Positions 42,825 to 52,405 of a stretch of DNA of 64,000 nt are shown here, piece after piece (positions within the stretch are counted from its first letter, which is position 1; every line of letters begins with the position of its first letter). The DNA comes from Candidatus Lindowbacteria bacterium RIFCSPLOWO2_12_FULL_62_27 (GTDB taxonomy: Bacteria > Lindowbacteria > 2-12-FULL-62-27). The position numbers and the translations under genes are program-made. The notes below the pieces were generated by a model that was given only the letters and a program-made list of their open reading frames with translations, had not been told where the DNA came from and made no database searches. The stretch spans positions 62,573 to 126,572 of the forward strand of contig MFPR01000033.1 in NCBI GenBank assembly GCA_001784175.1. The letters are read 5' to 3'.

Positions 42825-43445
42825 TTGAAACTGGGGTTTCGCCTCCTCTGCGTCACCGATCGGCGCGCCACGAAGGGCCGCGAACTTGTTGAAGTGATGT
42901 CCGAACTGATCACCGCCGGACTGCGCGCGGTCCAGATACGCGATAAGGGCCTCGCCGCTCCTCACTTCCAAAAACTTGCGGCGGATTTCCGACAACTCTC
43001 CCAACAGATGCCCGTGCGCATATTCGTCAATTCCCGTATCGACGCCGCCAAAGAATTCGGCTGGAACCTCCATCTGCCCGAAGGCTCCGACATCGCGGCG
43101 GCGCGGCGCGAGCTGGGCGACGCGGCCGTCATCAGCGCATCCTGCCATTCGCTCGACAGCGCGCTCGCCGCGCACGACGCGGGAGCCAATTGCATCGTGT
43201 TCGGCCCGATTTTCTCCACGCTCTCCAAGACGTTGGAACGCCCGCCGCTCGGTCTCAAGGCCCTCACCGAAGTTTGCGCCGCCTGCGCCACGCCCGTCGT
43301 CGCAATCGGCGGCATCACCCCACAGAACGCCCGCTCCTGCCTCGACGCCGGCGCCCAGGCGGTCGCCTCCATCGGCGCGCTCTTGGGCGCCGACGCCCCA
43401 GACCGCGCCCTCCTCGACTTCATGCGCTCCCTCGGACGCCTGTAG
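42825..43445 (+). CDS. thiE: Thiamine phosphate synthase
   Basis: 206 residues from TTG 42825 (no ATG or GTG fits better). ThiE joins the thiazole and pyrimidine halves of thiamine. The TIM-barrel motifs are present: LCVTDRRATKGREL at the N-terminus, AVQIRDKGL, VFVNSRID-like IFVNSRIDAA, LHLPEGSD, ISASCHS, VFGPIFSTLSK and AIGGITPQNA. It starts 7 nt after the PLD fusion stop. The thiS-thiG fusion lies 7 kb upstream, with unrelated genes between, so the thiamine genes are not one operon. Confidence 0.9.
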   Translation: MKLGFRLLCVTDRRATKGRELVEVMSELITAGLRAVQIRDKGLAAPHFQKLAADFRQLSQQMPVRIFVNSRIDAAKEFGWNLHLPEGSDIAAARRELGDAAVISASCHSLDSALAAHDAGANCIVFGPIFSTLSKTLERPPLGLKALTEVCAACATPVVAIGGITPQNARSCLDAGAQAVASIGALLGADAPDRALLDFMRSLGRL

Positions 43446-43466
43446 ACGACTCTTCCTTTCTGAGTT

Positions 43467-43503
43467 CCTCCTCCCCCCTTGTGGGGGAGGCTGGGTGGGG
43501 GGT
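43467..43503. repeat. CCCCCCTTGTGGGGGAGG dispersed repeat, copy 2
   Basis: Same sequence and orientation as the copy at 35965, here in the 126-bp gap after thiE. No gene is seen in this gap. Confidence 0.72.
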
Positions 43504-43571
43504 CCATTCTCGACCGGCCTTCACGGGTTGACCTTGTTTTCACCGTTCGAATTTGTCACTCTATTACCGCC

Positions 43572-43997
43572 ATGCCATGCCCCGATCAGACGGCGTTACT
43601 GAAAATCAAAATCTCCGACGACGACCGCATCCTCGACTGCACCTTCGCCAAATATTCCTGCGGTAAACCGGTCGGCATCGGATCGGAACTGAAACGCCTC
43701 ATCGTCGGTATGCCCGCCCGGCAGGTCCTCGATCTCTCTCTGCCCGATGCCGCCGGAAGGCTCGGACTCCATTCCGAGGACGACCGATTCCTGCTCCTGG
43801 TTGAACTCGAAGCGCTGACGGCCGGCATCGCGCTTTTCTTGGGCGTCGAATCCGGCGCAACGCCAAGATACTCCCTCAACGGCCTTCGCCGGGAAGACGG
43901 CTATTTCGAGATACTCCTCGACGCCGCCCCCGTCCCCACCGCGCCTGCCGTCCCTCTGCCCTGTTCGTCCTATGTCGAGGACCGGCCAACTTCCTAG
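43572..43997 (+). CDS. Small IscU/NifU-like protein
   Basis: 141 residues from ATG 43572. The N-terminal half (DRILDCTFAKYSCGKPVGIGSELKRLIVG) resembles the IscU/NifU scaffold domain, in which such a Cys sits after a beta hairpin and before the helix. Only one of the usual three cluster Cys is visible at the expected position, so Fe-S assembly is doubtful. The C-terminal half is hydrophobic then Pro-rich. It may be a degenerate scaffold or an unrelated fold. The downstream pcm frame may overlap its 3' end. Confidence 0.55.
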   Translation: MPCPDQTALLKIKISDDDRILDCTFAKYSCGKPVGIGSELKRLIVGMPARQVLDLSLPDAAGRLGLHSEDDRFLLLVELEALTAGIALFLGVESGATPRYSLNGLRREDGYFEILLDAAPVPTAPAVPLPCSSYVEDRPTS

Positions 43998-44001
43998 TGT
44001 A

Positions 44002-44784
44002 GTGTTTCAGAAGTCTCTTTACATTCGTCATTCCCGCGAAAGCGGGAATCCATGCAGTAGCCGAGTCGGATACTATCTCTTGCTGCTCATCCTCCTCGCC
44101 CTCCCCGCTTGCGCCTCCGACGACCTCACCGACACCGAACGCTTCGCACGGCAACGCCGCTCGCTGGTCGCGGAACTCCGCGCCGAGGGAATCCGCAACG
44201 AGGCGGTCCTCCGGGTCGTCGCCGAAACGCCGCGCCATCTGTTTGTCCCCGAAGGCCTCTCGTCCGTGGCTTACGGCAACCACCCCCTGCCGATCGGTCA
44301 GGGGCAGACCATCAGCCAGCCCTATATCGTCGCCATCATGACCGAACTGGCCATCGGCCCGCGGAAAGCAGCCAGACTCCGGACCCTCGAGATCGGCACC
44401 GGGTCCGGCTATCAGGCTGCGGTTCTCGCGAAACTTGTGAAGGAGGTCTATACGATTGAAATTATTCCGGAACTCGCAGACTCCGCGCGGCAACGGCTGA
44501 AAAAAATGGGTTGCCGAAATGTCTTTGTCCGCACCGGCGACGGATACAAGGGATGGCCCGACAAGGCGCCCTTCGACGCCATCGTCGTCACTGCGGCGCC
44601 GCCTTACATCCCTCAGGATCTTGTCCGTCAGCTCGCACGCGGCGGGCGCATGATCGTCCCGCTGGGCGAATCGCCTGACGATCAGAACCTGACGCTCGTC
44701 GCAAAATCCGATACGGGCGCGGTCTCAGTCCTCCCGCTTCTCCCCGTTCGATTCGTCCCCATGGTCCACGGCGATACTGAGTAG
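44002..44784 (+). CDS. pcm: Protein-L-isoaspartate O-methyltransferase, apparently a lipoprotein
   Basis: 260 residues if GTG 44002 is the start (an ATG at 43972 in the preceding gene is also in frame). The methyltransferase body is clear: RHLFVPEG, YGNHPLPIGQGQTISQPYIVA, LEIGTGSGYQAAVLA (SAM-binding), DAIVVTAAPPYIP and VRFVPM at the end. It repairs isoaspartyl residues using SAM. Unusually, it is preceded by a signal sequence with lipobox (YYLLLLILLALPAC), so it should be exported, where SAM supply is unclear. The n-region is encoded by a dispersed repeat (RHSRESGNP). Its last 60 bp overlap the convergent gene. Confidence 0.87.
   Translation: MFQKSLYIRHSRESGNPCSSRVGYYLLLLILLALPACASDDLTDTERFARQRRSLVAELRAEGIRNEAVLRVVAETPRHLFVPEGLSSVAYGNHPLPIGQGQTISQPYIVAIMTELAIGPRKAARLRTLEIGTGSGYQAAVLAKLVKEVYTIEIIPELADSARQRLKKMGCRNVFVRTGDGYKGWPDKAPFDAIVVTAAPPYIPQDLVRQLARGGRMIVPLGESPDDQNLTLVAKSDTGAVSVLPLLPVRFVPMVHGDTE
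44026..44057. repeat. CCCGCGAAAGCGGG dispersed inverted repeat at the start of pcm
   Basis: GTCATTCCCGCGAAAGCGGG AATCCATGC, a palindrome of 14 bp with flanks, same family as 12572. It is translated as the N-terminal RHSRESGNPCS of the exported Pcm. Confidence 0.75.
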
Positions 44785-45894
44785 ATCGTTCGCTTCCTTG
44801 TAATCCGACACGTGCACCCGCACGTCGATCTGCCCGAGATGGCCGACGGTCAGAGGAATCGCGCGGCCCTTCTCGCCCGTCAGCACGCACGGAATGTCGG
44901 CGGCAACCAGACGGCTTTGGATCATCTCGGCCTCCCAGTCCAAATGCGTGCTCTTCACGATCGGCCAGTCCGTGCCGCTTGCCACGGACACCTTGATGTC
45001 GTCTGGCAGGCAATGAATGCACAGTTGCGCCTCTTTGATCATCGTCTTCCCGCACACCCCGCACGCGGCCTGCGTCCGCCGCAGATCCGCGTGACACCGC
45101 GGGCACGCAAGATCAATGAGAAAACACGAACCGCCGCACCGCGGGCACGTATCCGTGTCCTTCACGATCTGATGCGCCCGCCACCGCTGCGCCTCGCGCA
45201 ACGCCTCCGCCGCCAGCGGTCCCGATGGGTCGTCCATGTAACACGCCATCCACTCGTCTATGGCGTCGCACAGATACCCGAGCCGCTGCAGACTGTGCGC
45301 AAGAAAATAATGACATTCGGGATTCTTCGCCCCATGATCCATTTGTAAAACTTGCTCAAAACACTTGGCGGCCCGCCCATACTCCAGCCGGTCATAATAC
45401 CGCCGCCCCAACTCCAGCGCCACGCGGCGCGCCATCGGATGTTCGGTATGACGCTTGAGAAAACTCGAAAGCGCAAACGTCGACTGCGACAGCAGCTCCT
45501 CATCAGGAAGGCCCGGCAGCTTCTCCGCCCACTGCGCTCCCATACGGCGCCGATACAAGACCCAGAACAGCAATATCGCGACGATCGACAAAACCAGCCA
45601 AGTAGCCACAGTCGTATTCACCTCCGCAACCCGCGCCTCATATACCCCCCCTCTCCCGCCATAGGCGGGAGAGGGTCGGGGTGAGGGTGGCCACGACGCC
45701 GTTGTCCCCCTAACCTCAATCCACACGCCCCTCGCCGCGGCGCTCGTTGTCACCCGCACATATACCGTGTCGGTCATGCGCATCTGGTCGCTCAGAACTA
45801 CGCCGCTCGTCTCGCTGCTCTCCGTCAACACCAGCGTCTCCGTGTCCAGCCAGAACGTGTCGCCCTTCGCCGTATCGGCCGCCAACGCTCTCAC
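44725..45894 (-). CDS. Membrane protein with TPR, two zinc ribbons and a DUF2007-like domain
   Basis: 389 residues from a GTG that overlaps the Nudix gene stop (GTGA). Order: N-terminal beta-rich segment, a repeat-encoded stretch (SWPPSPRPSPAYGGRGG), membrane helix (ATWLVLSIVAILLFWVLY), TPR-like helices (about 150-235), zinc ribbons CPRC..CPRC and CGVC..CIHC, and a C-terminal ferredoxin-like domain (AEMIQSRLVAADIPCVL..IDVRVHVSDYKEANDLL) matching DUF2007. DUF2007 domains are thought to be signal-related. The dispersed repeat has inserted without breaking the frame. Confidence 0.75.
   Translation of the reverse strand: MRALAADTAKGDTFWLDTETLVLTESSETSGVVLSDQMRMTDTVYVRVTTSAAARGVWIEVRGTTASWPPSPRPSPAYGGRGGVYEARVAEVNTTVATWLVLSIVAILLFWVLYRRRMGAQWAEKLPGLPDEELLSQSTFALSSFLKRHTEHPMARRVALELGRRYYDRLEYGRAAKCFEQVLQMDHGAKNPECHYFLAHSLQRLGYLCDAIDEWMACYMDDPSGPLAAEALREAQRWRAHQIVKDTDTCPRCGGSCFLIDLACPRCHADLRRTQAACGVCGKTMIKEAQLCIHCLPDDIKVSVASGTDWPIVKSTHLDWEAEMIQSRLVAADIPCVLTGEKGRAIPLTVGHLGQIDVRVHVSDYKEANDLLSIAVDHGDESNGEKRED
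45644..45692. repeat. CCCGCC-ATA-GGCGGG dispersed inverted repeat, copy 2
   Basis: CTCTCCCGCCATAGGCGGGA with a GGGTCGGGGTGAGGGTGGCC flank, same family as 28157. It lies in frame within the 44725-45894 gene. Confidence 0.7.
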
Positions 45895-46427
45895 CCCCGC
45901 CTCCGATAATCCCCCAACACCCGCCGGTGCGTCGCCAGCCCCAGCCGCGGCATCCTATCGAGCGGAAAATACGCGACGTCCTCTGCGTCATCCCCGGCCT
46001 TGACCCCCTGCGTCATCGGCGTGATTCGAAACGCGGCCACCACCAGCGTGTCGTACCGGTGACTCGCCTCATAATAAACGCCGTGCACGCCCACCACGCG
46101 CCCTCGTACGCCCGTCTCCTCGTACAACTCTCTCAGCGCTGCCGCGCTCGGCGTCTCCCCAAGCTCCATGAATCCGCATGGCAGACTCCACGCGCCTTTC
46201 GCCGGCTCCACGCCGCGCTTTACCAAAAGGATCCGGTCACGCCGGTCAATCACCAGACACGCAGCCACCGGAACGGGATTCCGATAATAAACATACTCGC
46301 ACCCCCCGCATACTTTCCGCCGCCGCCCATCCACCGCCGCCATGCTCAGCTTCCCGCGGCACAACGTGCAATATCGCAACGGATCGCTCGGATACCGATA
46401 CGGATCGTAACTGTATCTTCCCTTCAC
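45891..46427 (-). CDS. Nudix hydrolase with N-terminal zinc ribbon
   Basis: 178 residues. A zinc ribbon (CTLC..CGGC, about 20-42) precedes a Nudix domain with the full box GFMELGETPSAAALRELYEE TGV (GX5EX7REUXEEXGU). This layout resembles NudC-like and other ribbon-bearing Nudix enzymes that hydrolyse nucleoside diphosphate derivatives. The substrate cannot be told from the sequence. It overlaps both neighbours by 4 nt, so it is co-translated with the TPR lipoprotein gene upstream and the DUF2007-like membrane protein downstream. Confidence 0.9.
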   Translation of the reverse strand: MKGRYSYDPYRYPSDPLRYCTLCRGKLSMAAVDGRRRKVCGGCEYVYYRNPVPVAACLVIDRRDRILLVKRGVEPAKGAWSLPCGFMELGETPSAAALRELYEETGVRGRVVGVHGVYYEASHRYDTLVVAAFRITPMTQGVKAGDDAEDVAYFPLDRMPRLGLATHRRVLGDYRRRG

Positions 46428-49400
46428 TCCTCCTCTGCCTCCTCAATGCTCTTCACCAAACTCGCGATCTCCGGTTGCTCCGGCCGCAGCCTCAGACTCT
46501 CCCGAAATGCCGTCAACGATTCCTTCGCCCAGCCGGCCTCATAATAAATCAGCCCGAGCAGCTTGTATCCCTCCGGACTGTTCGGCTGCACTCCGATGGC
46601 CTTCCGCGCATGGTCGACCGCTGAAAGAAAATCTTTTTGCGCGCGGTACAGGAGTGCCAAATTCAAAAACGCGGCCGGCCGCCCCGGATCCAGCCGCGAC
46701 GCCTCCTTGAACAGCCGCTCGGCCGAACTGCGGTCGCCCTGATCCGAAAACGCCAGGCCCATCGCGTTCATCACCTCATACCGCAGATCCGCATCGTCCG
46801 TACCCGCAAGCGCGTCTTTGAACATCTGCACGCTCTTCGGGTATTCCCCATTCCGCCGCGCCATCTCCCCCAGCCGGAACAATACGTTCGGCGGCGACCC
46901 CGACCGGGCGGCCGCCAATTCCAGCACCGCTCGCGCCCTCGCCACGTCGCCGTGCGACGCCAGGATCTCCGACAAGAGCACCGACGCCTCCGCGCCGGCC
47001 TCCGCCGGGTCCAGCTCCTGCGTCGTCAACAGCTCCTTCAGCGCCGCTTCGCCGAATCCCAGCTTGTGAAGCGCGATCGCGTTCCGAAGATGCGCCTGCG
47101 CGTTCTTCGGATCCACCGACAGCGCCTGCCGGTACTGCTCCAGCGCCACGTTGTATTTGCCGTGCTGCAAAAACAAATCGCCCATCCGAACATGCGCCAT
47201 CGACCGGTTCTTCGAGTGCAACAGCACCTGCTTGAAGGACTCGTACGCGTTCGTCACGTCGCCCTGCCGCTGATACGCCAGACCCATCAGCGTGTGCGCC
47301 TCCGGAAGCGTCGGATCCAGCGCCAGCGCCTTTCGCGCGTAATCGATCGCCGCCACCGGACGCATCGCCCGAAGCTCCACCTCGGCCAGGCCCAGAATCG
47401 GGCGCGCATCCGACGGAGACAACGCGGCAGCCCGCGAAAAACTTTCTACCGCCGCGCCCGCGCGACCCTCCAGCAGTTTCGCTCGGCCCATCAGTAAAAA
47501 TGCCGCCGGGTCCCGGTCGTTCAGCGCCAGCAGTCGCTCCGCCGTACGCGTTGCCTCAACCACGTTCCCTCGCTGCGCCGCCTGCGCGCCCAGCCTGCGC
47601 AGGAGCGCCGAAAGATCCGCGCGGTCTTTCTCTGTCCCGCCCGCGCGCAGAAGACCAAGGATGATCTCCTCCGCATCCACCACGTTGCCCTGGCCCTGCT
47701 CGAGTTCCGCCTGTCGCCGGAGATGTCCTGCTTGCGCCGCGCCCATGCGGCGCAGCAGCCGGTATTGGTCCAGCGCGCTCCGGTAGTTGCCCGATTCGTA
47801 CAGCGCGTCCGCATGCCGCCCGATGTATTTGGGATGGCCCGTCCGGGTCGCCAGCGACTCCCACAGCGGCGCAGCCTCCGCCGGACGGCCGCTCGCGGCG
47901 TACGCCGTCCCCAGCGCGTCCATCACGCCCGTGTCCGGCGGCGACGCACGGCGCAGCGCCTCCAGCGCGCGGATCGCCTCCGCTCGGTCACCCTGCTCCG
48001 CCGCGCGCCGCGCAAGTTGCAAATTCGCGTCCCGGTCATACGGCGAGTCCTTCAGGATCACTCGATACAGCCCCGCCGCCTTGTCCGCATCGCCCATCTT
48101 CGACAGAAGCCGGGCGTACGAACGCAGAAAACTCGCGCCGCTGTTGCCAAGCGCGTGCGACTGGTCGTACATCTCCCGCGCCAGACTGAGCTGGCCGTCT
48201 TCCAGATACCACTGGCCCAGCGTCTCCGTCAGTTGCTGGCGTTTCCGGCCTTCCTTCGTCAGCCGAAGCTCCCGCTGAAACGCATCGTACGATTGGCTCC
48301 TCGTCCGCGCGTCGCGAATCAGGAGCTTGCCGAAAACTTCATACAGATCTTTGTGCTTCTCCTCTGATCCAAGAAGCTCCGTCACCTCGCCGTAGAGCGT
48401 GCCCGCGTTCGGCAGCGCCCCGCCGCTCGCAACGGCGGATAGCGCCTGGTCGTAGATATGCTGCACCAGCCACTTCCTCGACGACTCGTCTCGCCGGAGC
48501 TTCAACAGCGCACGCGTCGTCGCCGCCGCCTGCTCGGCCTGGCCCTGACGAAGATAAATCTCCGCCTGCAGCGCCAGCCCGTCCGGATCGTCACGGCGGC
48601 CCGCCAGATAATCCCGAACGATCACTTGGGCGCCTCCGAAGTTCCGGTCTTCCAAAAACTGCCGCGCGCGGATCAGTTGGATCGGGTCCGTCGGCGACCG
48701 GATGCCGGACAGACGCGCCAATATCGTTTGCGCTGACGGCGTCCCCTTCCGCAGGTTCCATGCGATCGTCAGAAGCTGCGGATCGTTTGGATATCGCTCG
48801 AACAGCACCGTCAAAAGCTCGTTCGCCTCCGTCTTCCGGCCCATCTGAAGTTTCACGTCCAGCAGTCGCCGCTGAAACTTCGCTCGTTGGTCCGCGTCCT
48901 GTTCTTGTGCGGTCAGAAGTTCCAGACTCCGCACGAGCAAACCGGAATCCGTCGCGAAATCGAAAACGTCGCTCGCCACCTCCAGGATCCGTTTCGACGT
49001 CGGATACGTCGCCACCAGCGTCCTCGCCTGGCCCAGCGCCTTCGCGCGCTGGCCGGACTTGAGATACGCCTCCAGAAGCTCCGCCGACAGGCGCTCCTCC
49101 GGGCCGCCGGACAGACGGCGCTCGTACCACCGCACGGCGTCCGCTAGTTGGCCCGACACCATCGCCGACCGCGCCAGAAGTTCCTGCACGTCGGGCGAAA
49201 TGTCGTTCGAGCGCGCCTCCGCGTACTCCTTCAGAAGCGGATACGCCATCGCCGGGTTCTGTTCTTGGATGTGAATTCGCGCCAAGAAAAGTGGAAGGTC
49301 CCCCTCCGCATGCCGGCCCGCATAGGCCGCTTGAAGATGGCTCTTCGACTCCGGCCAGCGCGCATGATGATACAAAATCTTTCCCATGAGAAAATGCCCC

Positions 49401-50833
49401 TCGGCGTCGGACGGCGCCAGCTTCAACGCGGTCGACAGAGATGCCAGCGCGCTCGACGTGTCCCCTTCCTGCAGGCTGATGCGCGCCAGAAGTTTCTGGC
49501 CCTTCGCATCCGGCCACAAGCGGTCCGCGCGCTGCGCCGACGACTTGGCTTGGACCGCCTCCCCGCTCGACAAATGCCGCGTCGCCTCCACCCACAAAAT
49601 CTCGGCCAAACGCCGGCGGGTCACCGCGCTTAGCGCGCCGGACGGCGCCGGCTCGCCCACGCGCAGCGCTTCCGACGGCTCGCCCGCCGACAACGCCAGC
49701 GTCACGTAGGTCTCGATCTGCCGCTCCGGTATCTCTCGCGGGTGACGCGACCGCAGCGCACTCAGCGCGGCGCGGGCGTTGCCCAGCGCGCTCTGCAAAT
49801 CCGCCAGACGATCCAAAAACGCCGGGTCGCCCAGCGTCTTCGCCTCCTCCAGAAATTTTAGCTCCGCGGGGGTGTCCGGCGCGTCGCGGAAAAATTGCGA
49901 CATCGCGCGCGCGACCGTCAGTCGACCGCGCAAATCCGGCACGCCCCCGCGCCATAACTTCTCCGCAACCTGTCGCGCGGGCGGCGACCGGCCCAGGGCC
50001 GCTAGAAGCGTCAGGAGTTCCTGCGGATCCGCGCCGCCCGTATAGTAGTACTTCATCCGCTGCGCCAGTGCTTCCGGAGCGTCCTCTAGTCGGTCCGCAA
50101 TCTTGGCGCGCACCAGATGGGCCGCGCCCGGATAGTTCTTCAGAACCTCCTTCGCGCCCGCGGCGTCCCCCGCCGCCAGAAACGTCAGCGCCACTGTCTC
50201 CGCCAAGTGCGTCGGCAGCGGCGCAAAGGACGCCGCCCGCCGCAGCGCGGTCATCGCCTCCACCGATTTCGTCGGCTCGCGCTGCGCCTCCCTTAGACAC
50301 AAATCTCGCAAATATTCCTGATCCGGTCGATCCGCCGGCGCGGCCAACTGCGCCGTCAGACGGTACGCCTTCTCGGACTCGTTGCGCTGCGCATGATATT
50401 TCACCAGCCACAGCCGCAACCGGTCGTCGACGCCACCCTGCTCGAAAAATTTTGACGCATGTCCCGACGCCGTCGCGGGATTCGTCGCCTGTTGAAGTTC
50501 CGCCAGCTTCCGAAGATACTCCGTCTCCTGCGTCACTTTCTGCAGCCGCTCGTAATACTGGATCGCCTTCGGGATCTGCCCCAGATGTTCCGCGGCCAGC
50601 GCGGCGGCCAGAAGCGCGTCGCGATCCCCCGGAGAAATTTTTAATATCATCTCCGCCCCTTCGATCGCCTGCACGAGCGACTCCTGCAATCGCCCCCGCG
50701 TCTCCGCCGGCCCTCCGCCCCCGGCCTCCCTCGCCTTCTCCGGCGCCGCCTTCCCGCATCCGGCCACGGCGGTCATGACCAGAATTATTCGTCCTATGAG
50801 TCCTATCCGTCCTATCTGCCCCGGTCTACTCAC
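46424..50833 (-). CDS. Giant TPR-repeat lipoprotein
   Basis: 1,469 residues from GTG 50833. The signal sequence is partly encoded by the GTCCTATNN nonamer repeat (GQIGRIGLIGRI) and ends in a lipobox (MTAVAGC). Behind it are dozens of TPR units filling the whole protein, the last ones matching canonical TPR closely (AHVRMGDLFLQHGKYNVALEQYRQAL). The overall layout is like the PrsT/EpsT-type TPR lipoproteins that accompany exopolysaccharide or PEP-CTERM systems, but no such genes are visible here. It starts the run of envelope genes read toward lower coordinates and overlaps the upstream gene by 8 nt. Confidence 0.87.
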   Translation of the reverse strand: MSRPGQIGRIGLIGRIILVMTAVAGCGKAAPEKAREAGGGGPAETRGRLQESLVQAIEGAEMILKISPGDRDALLAAALAAEHLGQIPKAIQYYERLQKVTQETEYLRKLAELQQATNPATASGHASKFFEQGGVDDRLRLWLVKYHAQRNESEKAYRLTAQLAAPADRPDQEYLRDLCLREAQREPTKSVEAMTALRRAASFAPLPTHLAETVALTFLAAGDAAGAKEVLKNYPGAAHLVRAKIADRLEDAPEALAQRMKYYYTGGADPQELLTLLAALGRSPPARQVAEKLWRGGVPDLRGRLTVARAMSQFFRDAPDTPAELKFLEEAKTLGDPAFLDRLADLQSALGNARAALSALRSRHPREIPERQIETYVTLALSAGEPSEALRVGEPAPSGALSAVTRRRLAEILWVEATRHLSSGEAVQAKSSAQRADRLWPDAKGQKLLARISLQEGDTSSALASLSTALKLAPSDAEGHFLMGKILYHHARWPESKSHLQAAYAGRHAEGDLPLFLARIHIQEQNPAMAYPLLKEYAEARSNDISPDVQELLARSAMVSGQLADAVRWYERRLSGGPEERLSAELLEAYLKSGQRAKALGQARTLVATYPTSKRILEVASDVFDFATDSGLLVRSLELLTAQEQDADQRAKFQRRLLDVKLQMGRKTEANELLTVLFERYPNDPQLLTIAWNLRKGTPSAQTILARLSGIRSPTDPIQLIRARQFLEDRNFGGAQVIVRDYLAGRRDDPDGLALQAEIYLRQGQAEQAAATTRALLKLRRDESSRKWLVQHIYDQALSAVASGGALPNAGTLYGEVTELLGSEEKHKDLYEVFGKLLIRDARTRSQSYDAFQRELRLTKEGRKRQQLTETLGQWYLEDGQLSLAREMYDQSHALGNSGASFLRSYARLLSKMGDADKAAGLYRVILKDSPYDRDANLQLARRAAEQGDRAEAIRALEALRRASPPDTGVMDALGTAYAASGRPAEAAPLWESLATRTGHPKYIGRHADALYESGNYRSALDQYRLLRRMGAAQAGHLRRQAELEQGQGNVVDAEEIILGLLRAGGTEKDRADLSALLRRLGAQAAQRGNVVEATRTAERLLALNDRDPAAFLLMGRAKLLEGRAGAAVESFSRAAALSPSDARPILGLAEVELRAMRPVAAIDYARKALALDPTLPEAHTLMGLAYQRQGDVTNAYESFKQVLLHSKNRSMAHVRMGDLFLQHGKYNVALEQYRQALSVDPKNAQAHLRNAIALHKLGFGEAALKELLTTQELDPAEAGAEASVLLSEILASHGDVARARAVLELAAARSGSPPNVLFRLGEMARRNGEYPKSVQMFKDALAGTDDADLRYEVMNAMGLAFSDQGDRSSAERLFKEASRLDPGRPAAFLNLALLYRAQKDFLSAVDHARKAIGVQPNSPEGYKLLGLIYYEAGWAKESLTAFRESLRLRPEQPEIASLVKSIEEAEEE
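50791..50817. repeat. GTCCTATNN nonamer repeat, three units
   Basis: Units GTCCTATGA, GTCCTATCC and GTCCTATCT in tandem; on the minus strand each reads I-G-x. They form part of the signal peptide of the TPR lipoprotein. Confidence 0.75.
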
Positions 50834-52394
50834 GCCGCCCTCCCGCCGGCGCGCCCAGCGCCGATTCGATCTCGCGCGCCAGCCGCAAAAATTGCCGCTC
50901 CCACCCATGCGCCTGCGTTCTCAAAAAGCGGCCCATGAGCGCCTCTCCCGCAGGCGACGCAAAACGCTCGGAACGGATACGCTCCGCCTCCACGCGCGTC
51001 GCGGCCGCAAGTCGCCGCAGGTCGGCCAGAAGTTGCGTCTCGTTCTCGGCCAGCACATGCTGCCGCTCCTCGATCTGCGCCCGCATCGTTTCGTCCGCCA
51101 TATGCGCCGCATCCGGCGCCGGCTTCATTCGCCCAAGTTCCTGCTCCGTCCGGCGGAACGAATGCAGCAGCATCGCCTGGTCTCGCTGAAATTTCGTCAG
51201 CCGCTCATGATACGCCTCGGACTGCGGGTGCATCCGGTACAATCCCGGGAAACCGAACATCAACGCCCACACACACGCCGCCACTACCCCCGCAACCAAT
51301 CCCCCCCACGTCGCCGCCGATTGAAATAAAACCCATACGCCTCGATCCGAAATCAGTGGCGCCGCCAGTCCCGCGCGCACCAGGAGCTCACCCGTTCGCG
51401 TCCGCACAAAATTCAGCTTCGTCGGCGCGCTCGCCTGCGACGGATCGGCCAACAACACGTGGTTCCCGCGGGTTGGATACAGCACGGCACGGCCCCCCGG
51501 CAAAAGACAAAATCGGTACGGCTCCGCAAGGTCCGGCCAGCGCGAGATCCGGCGTAGCGGCTGGCCCACGCTCAATTGATATAATTGCGCGCTCGAATTC
51601 ATCACGTGAATCCCGCCGCCCTCCGACGAATAATCCGTCCACCCCTCTGGAAATCCTCGCTCCGAATGCGCCGCATCCGGATCGGGCGCCGCCAAAGCAG
51701 GCGGAAAACGACGGTCGAGCGGGGACAATATGTACACGCCCGTCCGGCGGAACACCGCGACCAGCGAGCGGCCCACGTACGCCGCCCCGAGCGCAACGTC
51801 CGCGCGCGCTTCGGCCGGAAGCGGAATATCGGCAAGGCGGGTCGCGTACGGACTCGAAAGCGAAACTCGATGAAGCGACCAGAATCCGATCACCGCCGCT
51901 TCTCCGCCTTCAACACCGGGACGCCCGAATAGGCCGGTCGTGTCGCTCAACAGATTCGTCACCTGGTCCGATTTCAATAACCATAAATCGTTCCCCGTCG
52001 TCGCCAGAACGCCGCCCTCGTACGGTTCGCACTGCATCCCCGATTCGTCGGCGCTGCCCGCGGCCGGGCGATCATATCCGGCGGGATAAAACCACCCTAG
52101 ATCTTCACGCCAGATACCTCGCGGGCCCACCGCCACTCGCCGGCCGCTGGACGCGTCCCACGCCGCCGACATCACGGGCTCCCGCGCCAATACCGTGGCC
52201 GCCTTTGAGACGATGTCCAGTTGAATCAGGCCCTCGCTGGTCGACAATAGAACCTCGCCGCCACCGGTCGTCCCGGTGGCCGAATAGATCCTCATCTCCA
52301 GCGCACGCCGGTCCAGCGTCTTCAGAATGTCCGTCTCGCTCAGCGACCACGGCTCCGCCGAGGCGGTCGCGAGTGAAAAAAAATAAATTAACAC
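50826..52394 (-). CDS. Exported propeller-like protein with membrane helix and cytoplasmic coiled coil
   Basis: 522 residues from GTG 52394. A short signal-like start (LIYFFSLATASAEPW) is followed by about 330 residues of beta-rich repeats (VLLSTSEGLIQLD, VAVGPRGIWRED, GVLATTGNDLWLL), probably a propeller outside the membrane. A membrane helix (GGLVAGVVAACVWALMFGF) leads to a helical, charged C-terminal region of about 150 residues that should be cytoplasmic. No family is recognised. It lies between the FxLYD-like and the TPR lipoprotein genes in the same operon. Confidence 0.7.
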   Translation of the reverse strand: MLIYFFSLATASAEPWSLSETDILKTLDRRALEMRIYSATGTTGGGEVLLSTSEGLIQLDIVSKAATVLAREPVMSAAWDASSGRRVAVGPRGIWREDLGWFYPAGYDRPAAGSADESGMQCEPYEGGVLATTGNDLWLLKSDQVTNLLSDTTGLFGRPGVEGGEAAVIGFWSLHRVSLSSPYATRLADIPLPAEARADVALGAAYVGRSLVAVFRRTGVYILSPLDRRFPPALAAPDPDAAHSERGFPEGWTDYSSEGGGIHVMNSSAQLYQLSVGQPLRRISRWPDLAEPYRFCLLPGGRAVLYPTRGNHVLLADPSQASAPTKLNFVRTRTGELLVRAGLAAPLISDRGVWVLFQSAATWGGLVAGVVAACVWALMFGFPGLYRMHPQSEAYHERLTKFQRDQAMLLHSFRRTEQELGRMKPAPDAAHMADETMRAQIEERQHVLAENETQLLADLRRLAAATRVEAERIRSERFASPAGEALMGRFLRTQAHGWERQFLRLAREIESALGAPAGGRRE

Positions 52395-52405
52395 CAGTTG
52401 GCTGC

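Noticed and set aside
44725-44784. A frameshift where pcm and the convergent gene overlap by 60 bp
   Set aside because: Both frames end in family-typical sequence (VRFVPM in Pcm and the DUF2007-like end), so a plain convergent overlap explains it.
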